Shown piece after piece: positions 55,445 through 64,000 of a stretch of DNA of 64,000 nucleotides. The stretch covers positions 315,746-379,745 of the forward strand of contig NOKP01000025.1 of assembly GCA_002682825.1 (NCBI GenBank), written 5' to 3'. The stretch's first letter is position 1; every line of letters starts with the position of its first letter. The notes under the pieces were generated by a model, which had not been told where the DNA came from, did no database searches, and saw only the letters and a program-made list of their open reading frames with translations. Source of the stretch: Neonectria sp. B-13 (lineage: Eukaryota; Ascomycota; Sordariomycetes; Hypocreales; Nectriaceae). The position numbers and the translations under genes were made by a program.

Positions 55445-57922
55445 CTATCCAAATCTGAGTCGGCTCTGTCCTTGCTCTAGCTTCCCGCCTCTACCGCGTT
55501 TCGACGATGCACCTGGCCCCTTTTGCAACGAGTTACGTGGAGTGGGTGGCCGTTCAGCGAATGCAGGCCTGACACGTTCTGCTTCCTGGAGGTCCTTGGC
55601 TAGATGCCAATCCTCATGGCTTTGCAGTGCATCTGGGTCAACGAAAGCGGCCTCGCAGCGGGAACACGGGAAGGGTTCAACGCAGGTCAAACCGTCCTCA
55701 GCTTGGGCGGCTGCAAAATCACTCGTACTTGGTTGACCGACAGGCAGACTTGAGTCCGACATGCCGAGTAGACGAGAGGGGATATCGGCCTCACCGCCGG
55801 CAATAGGGGACTCGGGTGCATTGACCGGGCTTCCACCAGCGGAGGCCCTTTTTGCGAAGAACCGCTGTATTCCCCCGTCCTCCACTCGGCGTTTCTTGAC
55901 TGGCCGGTCGGTTCCAGCAGAAGCCGGACGGCTTTCCCCCGTAGTAGACCGGAGGGCCTCTGCTTCGTCCCCTTTGACAAGGAACGCATCAATGCCCATA
56001 TTTCCTTTGATACCATCCTCGAAGCCCCCAACACTGAGACTCAGGTTTGCACAAGGCCATACCCTTCCTTCGTTGATGATCTGAGCTAGGAGATCTTTGG
56101 CGAGATCAAAAAGTGACTCCTCATCTAGAGCCTTTCCCTGTGGGATAGGTCCCTGTCGAGATCGCATCTGACCACCATGGCGGAAATGCAGGTTGATGGT
56201 TCGGGGTCGCCGCTTATTCTCCAGGACACCCTCCTCGACCAGCCGAGAAAAGATATCAGCTACGAAGATCCTGAGCCAGCGTACAGCCTGTTCTTGGGTG
56301 TTGATCGTAGGTCTGAAAGACTTGGCGGATAACATGGATTTGATCTGTGTTCGGGAGTTGACCTCGCTGTTGTCGATACCTCTGATGGTATTATGCACCC
56401 ACAGACCAGTGTCGTTGCCAAGCTTTGCCTTCATGGTGGTTAACGAGACCTCGAGCAAGTCCTTGACATTCTCTGTTTCAAACGTAGTGACGACCTGGTC
56501 ACCAAGCTTGCCGCCCAGGTTTCGCAGTTTGGTAATCTTGAAGCCACTAAGAAATGAGTGCACAGCTCGGTTGCGTACAACGGTCTGCTGGTTGGGCTTT
56601 TTGAATGCGGAGCCCAACTTGCTGAGGAGCTTGTTATTCGCTATCCCTGCGGAGCAGGTGTAATCAAGCTCCTGTCGTATTTTGGCCCGGACATCGCGGA
56701 CGATTTCGGACCCAATGAGTATGGTCACATCGTCCCAGTCAGGGTCGAGGGTTTCTTGCTCCTCGTCCAAGCCAACCAGAGCATCTGCCTGCCAATCGAG
56801 CGCGGAAATGGGAGGAAGGGGGAGTTTCTCGGTGGGGTCATCGTACGGCGGCGGGTTCTTCAGTTCGGGGAAGCGCTCAAGGAGGATAGAGTGAACCTGA
56901 CTGGATAAGTCCAAGAAGACCTCATCTATGCCTGCCTTCTCTACCTTCTGCAGGTCGGCGGGCAGAGCATCCTTGACTGAAGCCAAAATCCTTCTAGATT
57001 CTAGACGATAAGGATCAAGAGAAACTTTGTCCGTTGAGATGTTCGCGGCAGCGTCGTCTCGATAGGCCCACTTGTCGTCGCCTTCTCTCCATGTTGCAAC
57101 ATGCTGAGTAATGAGATCGGGGCATAATTTCTTTGCTTCTGTAATATCACAGTGACGTCCAATGCCCCATTCCCGCGCGGGATAATTGACAGCAATTAGT
57201 CCCTGCCTTGAACAGTGTCAGAATTATACCAAGCAACGAAGAAAGCAACAAGCCGCGTCTTGCGGTCGTTAGAACAAGCCCAGTGGCCATAGAAGGGTAA
57301 GAGCATGAGCGAAACCCATGAAAAGTAGGTTCTAGCAGGAAATCAAAGCCGCGAAACGTGAAGGGAAAAGAGGGTAGTGGAAGTAATGCATCCACAGCAG
57401 TGAGTTGTGGATACCGAACAAAGGTTGTCAACATCTACCAGATGTCTAGACAACTCGGCAGCAACAACAACCCTCTAATAACACTTGCGATGCAGGGAAC
57501 CTCCAGACGTATAAACGATAGAAAGACAGCAAACATGTCAGGTAGGAGATAGAAACAACTGGCGGGATAAAATACCGAAAAAGCAATGAAGACTAAAATA
57601 AGCCAACTACGCCAGCTAGCAGAGAGCACGGAAAGCTGCAAGCATTGACAAGTCTCCAACTCAATGGCAACAATGATCGCGCCGGCGTAACTTACCACTG
57701 TTGAACGGCAAGTGGCTGGTCCTTGGGGAGCCCAAGCCGCACCATTTCGCATTGAGCGTAAAAGCCATCCAGGTCGACGTGAGCCACAACCCGCAGGGGA
57801 GTCGAAGTGCTGGAGGATGCTAGCAGAGAGAGCTGACGGTACGTGAACTGCGAGCGTCGAAGGCTGCCTCCGTGCAGCGGGGAGGAGGCTCCATGGCGGT
57901 GGACCGGCGGCGACGAGGGCAT
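55445..57922 (-). CDS. rad30: DNA polymerase eta (Y-family translesion polymerase)
   Basis: Exons 57922-57696 and 57206-55445 give 662 residues. The join over a 489-bp intron restores AVQQWQGLIAVNYPAREWGIGRHCD, the highly conserved Y-family palm start. HVDLDGFYAQCE supplies D50 and D52, and IDEVFLDLS supplies the other metal-binding Asp/Glu. Little-finger and helix-hairpin parts follow (YTCSAGIANNKLLSKLGSAFKKPNQQTVV, FRPTINTQEQAVRWLR). Near the C-terminus are a PCNA-binding box (GGIQRFFAKR) and a ubiquitin-binding zinc finger (CSRCEAAFVDPDALQSHEDWHLAKDL). Basic ends (KKRR, SSKRGRGGK) may be nuclear signals. It bypasses UV lesions at stalled forks. The second exon is free of introns over 1.76 kb. 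Confidence 0.95.
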
Positions 57923-59128
57923 ATTAATAGTGTTGGTGACGCGGTATGACGAGCAAGCAGCATCGCGATTCGTGCGAAACGGTTTGGCCGCCAGTCGCAG
58001 CTGATGGATCCGGTCTACTGGAAAGGACGGGACGGCAGGGGTGCGCCTTGTTTCAGCTTAAATCGACGCGGACTTGGCTCGTCTGGTCGAATTGCATCTT
58101 CACGGTTGCGTGGAGTTGGTTGTGGTGCACGTCAAGACTTGGTAAGTGAGAAAGCCGCGATTTATTACTGGTCGAGGGAAGCCTAAGTTCCGAGGCTCCA
58201 CCGACACTGCAGGAAGGAACGCCACCTAGGAACTACCCCACCAAATTTATCTTGATAACCTTGGCCGGTTTCAATTCTATGGGAAACCAAGAACGAATTT
58301 AAGAAGATAAGGGTATTCTCTGACTCAATCTGTCGTTGTCAGCCGGAGGCCGGGAATCGTGGGTTTACTCGGGAATACTCAGTCATTCGGGGACCGTGAT
58401 CAAAATGGTTCCAAGCCCAGCAGGTGTAAAAATCCACTGCTATGAAACTTATTCGTACACTTGCAACAAACTGAGGCGCTTGCGACGCCATCTCGATTGA
58501 TGACTCGAAGTACGGTCCGCCATCTGTTTTTCTCCAATGAAGCCCATCGACTCGCCCAACCAGTTTGAAACCGCAAAGACTTGAGGATTACATCAGGAGA
58601 ATAGTTTCCGTTATGTCCCTTCAGTCATCCATATCTCGATTTCAGTTTGTTTAGGCCTCGTACGTCTCGACACATCGCGATCTGATTCACTTCACAGCTC
58701 GAAATCCTTTCCACCGCCGGGAGCCTTGCTTGCGAAGGTACGGCATCACGATGTGGAGATGACTACCTGTAATCCAGTTCATGTAGGTAACAAAAGTCAA
58801 TCACAAGGAATGCAATACTCTTCTCTCAACCTTACTAATGAAACGACGCCAGTTGTCACTCTTGTTACCCAGTTTGCGCAGCGGTATTCCAAGCAGATTG
58901 TACGATGATTCAGCAATATAAATTGCAAATTTGAAGTCAACTTATCATTTCTCTCGTGTACCGAAACCCTCACATAATTACAAGCTTCTTATTCCCATAT
59001 CCCCCACGAAACTCAAGAAAATTCGCAAATGCCATCTATATCCCGCCGAACGCTATGCACACAACGTTTCTCTCATGCTCCTCTATACGCCAGAACCAGC
59101 CAAGTCAACGGGGTATCAAGATCAAGGC
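57923..59128. other. 1.2-kb intergenic stretch
   Basis: Promoter side of polymerase eta and 3' side of pfa5; nothing else recognised. Confidence 0.55.
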
Positions 59129-60491
59129 CTACTGCCTCGGTGCTCCAGCACTGCGCATTTCAATCTCATCACTTCCGGAGCTTCCTTCATGGGGAATCCC
59201 ATAACGTTGCTTCAGCTTCTCTAACACGGGGCCGAGCTCATAGTCGCTCTCCATGCTGTCGTGGTTGCAACAAGGCGAGTGCCATATGGGGAGTAACCAC
59301 TCAATAACGGAGTTGCCCATTACGGACCTCCAATTCCTCCACCATCCAAGATCCCATGGGTTCTCTCCGGGTTCCGTTTCGAGAATGGCGAATGTTCGCG
59401 TGGCCTGTTCGTCCCTAGGCGACGTTGGACTCATCGTGCCCATCGAGGAACCTTGAAAGTGGTTCATTGCAACTCCACTCTGGCCCCAAGCGGGTGTTGA
59501 GAGTGGGTAGGTGATTGTCTGGTACCGCTGAGTCGGCGGGCTGTCATGGGGCAGACGGACAGCCAATCGGAAAGTCTGACTCTTTCTCAGCATGTCAATG
59601 TTAGTGATATTGGTGAAGATGAACCGAGCCGAAGTCAAGGTCATGGCGCCTGTGAAGAGGGCAAACAAGCTTCCAATTGCAAGGCCAGCGATTATTCGGC
59701 CATCCAAAGACCGGCCTTCATTCTTCTGTAGTTGCAGAGAGTATCCAGCTGTTGCAATACAAATGCTGCAGAGTATACCGCAGTAAAAGGTAAACTGCGC
59801 AAAGAAGTTGAATGCTAATAGCTGTTAGCAATCATTGCGCCGAGGTTCATGAAATTCACATCAGGCAGCTCACAAGTCTCGGACACGACACCGCCAACCC
59901 ATGGACATAGATGATCCATCTTGCGGATACAACGATCGATCTCACTCGAGTGGTGAGCGCGGTCTGGCTTCCACGACCGGCAGTCAGAGCACCATTTCGG
60001 CCGACCATCAAGTTCGCAGACGAAGACGTCCTTGCTGTAGAAGGCCTCGAGCCCGGGGCTGTCGGGGTTCGGGTCTGGCGGCACCCATGGCTCTGTTTCG
60101 ATATCTCTTCCTCGATTTCGGTTCCTCTTTCGCTCTTTTTCGAGGGCCTGTCGCTCGGCAGAAAGGGGAACGAGGCCGGGACCGAACGAGACGGTGATGA
60201 AGGTCCGGAGGTATGCCGCGAGGGTGAGGATCAAGAAGACAAGGTACAGCACAATGAGTGTTATCGCAGTGCCCGTCTTGTGCTCCTGTCGGTATAGATA
60301 ATTGACTGCGCACAGGATGTTCGTCAGTGGGCCCCGAACGGGCCGTGGTGTGAAGGGAGTCGAGGTCGCATACCGCAGAGATGCGGCACGACCACGAAGG
60401 TCGCAAAGCCAAACGCGGCGGCAATGAAGAAAGGGATTATGCGCACCGTCCACCGGGTCTCAGCGCGGTTGCTTATGACGGGACGTGGCAT
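59129..60491 (-). CDS. pfa5: DHHC-family palmitoyltransferase Pfa5
   Basis: Exons 60491-60374, 60305-59874 and 59814-59129 give 411 residues. The start [21 protein letters not shown] leads into the first membrane segment. A second segment ([19 protein letters not shown]) is followed by the Cys-rich domain [49 protein letters not shown], completed over the last intron. Two more membrane segments and a cytosolic tail follow. The order and the VGGVVSE sequence fit Pfa5. The catalytic motif is D170-H171-L172-C173, with Leu at the second His of DHHC; the acyl-accepting Cys is kept. It would attach palmitate to cysteines of target proteins at a membrane. Confidence 0.93.
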
Positions 60492-63400
60492 CGCGGCATT
60501 GCGACCGGCGTGTCGACGAGGAGGAGGGGCGTGAAGTCGGGTCAGACGGACTGTTGGCGACGATGATGCAGCCGCGTGGTGTTGTTCGAGGCGACATTGA
60601 CATTGACATTATTGTTAGTAGATGGTCCGTGCATGGGCCGCCCAAGGCGACTCCACTGGGATGGAAGTTGGTACCGAGTATAGTGCGTGTTCGTTTTGGC
60701 ACAGTACAGGTATGTCTCAATTTGTTTTCTCGGCTGCGTGCAAGTCAACAGCCAACACCCAAAGCCTTAATATCGTGAGCGAACATTAATAGACAGACAA
60801 CAGATACATTTCAAAATGCTATGACAACACAATTGCCGTCATATACTTTACAATGCTCACTTATGTGGCATATTGCGCCTGATACCGGATCTGAATCCCA
60901 CCCGCCTACTTCATTAATTTCAATGCATCCCCTAGCGCCTACCAACGGGAGCAACGATACTTCAGCAGCATCGTTGGCTTGCATGGCCACATCCTTTTAA
61001 CCATAGTCAGCTCATCTCTTCCATCGTTTTACTACGTTTTATGTACAATTCTTCTTGATGCCACCGTTTTACCGGGTTTCTACAGCCAGGTCAGTGCCAT
61101 TCGTCCTCCCCCTTTCCACTCTCCGATGACTTGTCAGTTAGCTGGTTGCTAAGCCACCCCCTGCTAGGCCTTGCCTGCATCATAGCCAAGGAAGCTCAGC
61201 TTCAATACATACGTAGGACTGTCGTGTTCTCCCCTGTGCTGGTCAAGCTCTCCATCTGCGTCTGGTTACTTCCTTGGAGCACTACACCTTGGGACAGGCA
61301 GATTTATCCTTCAGGGGGGTCCAATTTCAAGGGGACAATGTGTTTGGAGGACCCATGGAGTTCAATTATGCATGTCATGGGCGGTATTTCTTTCCAGATG
61401 CATCGTTTACGCCTTGTAGGCATGCTCTGCTCAGCCAAGATGCCTTTGTTGTTTCCCCAACAGTCAATGATCGAGCCAGTGAGCATCAATATGCCTCACT
61501 CACCGTCACCAATAATCGCACAAGCAGCTGTTAATTCATCTTGTGATATCGTCCCGTGCTTAGGTGTTGTCAAGATATGCTGTGCACAGGTTGGGCAGCA
61601 TCATGGTCTCGGGCAGCCCAATCTCTTATGAACGGTCTCCGTTCACTCACGCCCTCAACGTCTGGCCTCCGAGCACAACATAAGCACTCGACCATTCGCA
61701 GAGAGTCCTGCGAACCACTCATCTGTGCAAAAATGACTTCAGCCAGCCTCATACCTTGTGTGCAGAAAATACAAATGGTTGACCAGGCTGGAAGAGCCTC
61801 ATTGTTCCCCTACCTATAAATAGAGAAGCAGTGAGCCCGCCAGGTGAGATTTAATGGGCTTCGATCCTTTTATTTCTCTTTTCGCTCTCTCTTTCGCACT
61901 CAGTTGGTGCTGGTATAGCATAGCCATCTTGCAAAGCCTCTCATGTGGAATCCGACGACTTCGACGAGAATCCTTCACGATCACGATAAGCCGCACGGAT
62001 TTGAATCGCGTACGCGTCATGTTGGGATTACCTGGATCATTGACTCGTTATCCGACTTCATGCCGAGAGCTGTGAGCCTGAGGACGCAACTGACCGAAGC
62101 CACTGGCGAAAGCATCGTCCCGGCAGGCAACTCAAACGGACCATCGTCAACTAGTCTACATCTTTACACAGGATGAAAGGCTCCGAAGAATTCAACATCA
62201 AGTTCAAGAACATATTCGACAGAAAATGAAAGGAGAGTTTCTACGAAATAAAGGAGACTTTTCTTTTCCTTTTCGGGGGGGGGTTCTCAAGTGAGAATTT
62301 CTCAGGCAGTTAATAGCATGCGCGCCCGGTCAAGTTGGCTGAGGTTGTCTCCTTGGAGGCAGGTACGTGGGTACCGCTTCCCAGGCTGGCAACCACCAAT
62401 CACTGGCAACGTCCCCCACCAAATCACCTTCTTCAATCACATTTCTCTTCTCTCAACTCCATCAACTCAGTTGTCGATTCATTACCTTTGTCTCTATTAC
62501 ATCCTTTGTCATGGCTTCAGTCTTCATCATGACCTTGATGTGGAGGTGTGGCGCTTGTCAAAGCCTACAATTGGCCCTGTCTCACCACCCACACCAAGAT
62601 CTTCAGGGCGAGATGCATAGCGGTAGCTCACCATGCACAATGCTATGCGCAAGACACACCTGCACCACACAATCTCACACAAGTTCTTCGCCCTAAGCCT
62701 TACCAAGCGAACCTCGCTCTTTCAACTGACATCGCTCCGAGCCTCAACCGACTTCGCTCCAGCCGATGTCGCTTCAATCTCCCGCCCTACTCAGCAGCCT
62801 GAGAATCGCATCTAAGTCCGTTCAGTATCCGACGCACACTTACGAGACCCGGCCATCGCCGTCCTCCGGCTCTGTTCCATCGTCTCTCCCCAACGACACT
62901 CCGCCCGTTTCAAACCCATTGCCGTCATGGGCGTCTTTCTATTAACCTGGCAGGGCAGGAAAATATGCCTAGTGAAAGGCTTCAGGTCTCGCGCTCTTTG
63001 CCTCATCTACGACCCGCCGCCCGAGCAGACTTATGCGGGGGGCTATGCAGCTCAGAGCCTCAGAGTCGCACTTTCGCACATCACACATGTTTGGCCGGGC
63101 GTCCGCTCCGTCTCGAGCAGCGTCTGACTATTGGATCGTAAGGCTGCAGCGCGTAAGAGCAGAGATGAGAAAAGCGGACAACCAAAATACCCTGCGCCGA
63201 CGTGCCAGCTGGGTAGTGCACCACGGGCTTCGGCTCATTTCATTCATAGCGTACTAACTGAGCCTCAAGCAAACCAATTCCTAAAAGCCCCGATTTTGTC
63301 TGTTGTTCTTGTGTTTGCCGTCTCCGACTCACCAGATTCAAGCTTTCTCAGCCCGAGATACTCTGCCGGCCTCACTTTTACAACGACACCAGTCCGCTTC

Positions 63401-63986
63401 GTCTCTCTGGCTGGCGATCCGTCATTCCAAAGGCCCAAGCGTTGGTCCCGTGGATGAGGGCCTGGGGCATTGCTGCTATCTCGAGCAAGGCAATGGATTA
63501 ACGGTCGGTGAGGAAATCGACGAACCGTTTTCCTCCATTACCCTCGGGGCCAACGCTGCCACAACGAGATCCACTCGGTGGAAGCATTATATTGGAAATT
63601 TCGATTGAAACCCTTAGAGGTTGCTTGTGGGATGTCTTCACCGCGCCTCTACGCCTCACAGGCAACTACAATGGTTGGATATTGTGCCCCAGGCAAGGTT
63701 TGACGGGCATCAAGGGTTAAGGAAATGACGATGAAGCTTGAAATGTCATTCTGGTGAGTCCTCTGATATGTATATAATAACTTGGGTCGTCGTCGAGTCG
63801 ATCTATTCTGCTTAACATCCAGCAACGCATCCAGCAACGCATCCAGCAACGCATCCAGCAACGCATTCAGCAACGCATCCAGCAACTCATCAAGCAACCC
63901 AAACAAACTCATCTTGAGCTCTGACTCTTTTCCCACTACTTGCTCCCCTCTTTCCTGTCTATTCAGGAGGAAGAGATCCCAACGCA
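60492..63986. other. 3.5-kb stretch without a supported gene
   Basis: Many short open frames, none with family resemblance. A 12-bp tandem repeat lies at 63816-63897, and a CT-rich tract follows up to the right edge. Confidence 0.55.
63816..63897. repeat. 12-bp tandem repeat (CATCCAGCAACG)
   Basis: About seven units of 12 bp, the last two with single changes. On the minus strand it would read as a Leu-Leu-Asp-Ala repeat, but the surrounding frame resembles no protein. Confidence 0.9.
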
Positions 63987-64000
63987 ATGTCTGGAAACGA
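63987..64000 (+). CDS. Possible gene start at the right edge
   Basis: ATGTCTGGAAACGA begins at 63987 after a CT-rich tract and a possible CAG acceptor near 63966. This is the look of a fungal start, but only 14 bases are visible. Confidence 0.25.

Noticed and set aside
63649..63987. Minus-strand frame with repeated Leu-Leu-Asp-Ala
   Set aside because: Produced by the 12-bp DNA repeat; flanks show no protein resemblance.
1..64000. CRISPR arrays, prophage or bacterial operons
   Set aside because: All recognised genes are fungal with spliceosomal introns; the tandem repeats lack CRISPR spacer structure.

Overview
The window is nuclear DNA from a filamentous ascomycete (Pezizomycotina, probably Sordariomycetes). 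The genes are broken by 45-100 bp spliceosomal introns with GTAAGT-type donors and CTRAC/TACTAAC branch sites. The families are fungal: Zn2Cys6 regulators, an RTA1 exporter, RfeG, Pfa5 and an Sxm1/Nmd5-type importin. There are no bacterial operon signs. A 100-N assembly gap lies at 19773-19872. Gene models were spliced by eye. In nearly all of them the reading phase is conserved across every junction.

Left part (1-7.5 kb) looks like a decaying accessory region. It holds the 3' end of a zinc-motif gene with 60-bp tandem repeats, an aminoglycoside-phosphotransferase (APH) family pseudogene, a three-exon conserved-type hypothetical gene, a second frameshifted pseudogene and an intact APH-type gene. 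After 3 kb with no gene come three Rossmann-fold reductases (10.5-15.3 kb); one has a GC-AG intron and a broken exon junction. A divergent pair follows: an RTA1-type lipid exporter and an Upc2-like Zn2Cys6 regulator. Past the gap are a truncated HNH-family fragment, about 2.4 kb without a gene, and a cystathionine gamma-synthase-like enzyme.

The most interesting region is 25.8-37.0 kb. Six genes form three head-to-head pairs: MFS transporter / short-chain dehydrogenase, class II aldolase / RpiB-type isomerase, and Zn2Cys6 regulator / dihydroxyacetone-kinase-family kinase. Together they look like a complete catabolic unit: import or export, polyol-ketose oxidoreduction, C1 phosphorylation, sugar-phosphate isomerisation, aldol cleavage and a dedicated regulator. 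The set resembles fungal and bacterial tetritol (erythritol/threitol) pathways, with a class II aldolase as an extra or replacement enzyme. All three shared promoters carry repeats of a CCCCGT-centred motif.

Right part (37-64 kb) is mostly core genome: a type I membrane protein, a secreted choloylglycine-hydrolase-like amidase, an importin-beta, RfeG-like factor, DNA polymerase eta and palmitoyltransferase Pfa5. Intergenic spaces here are long (1-4.4 kb) and contain short tandem repeats and poly-A runs but no gene I can support. The last 14 bases may begin another gene.
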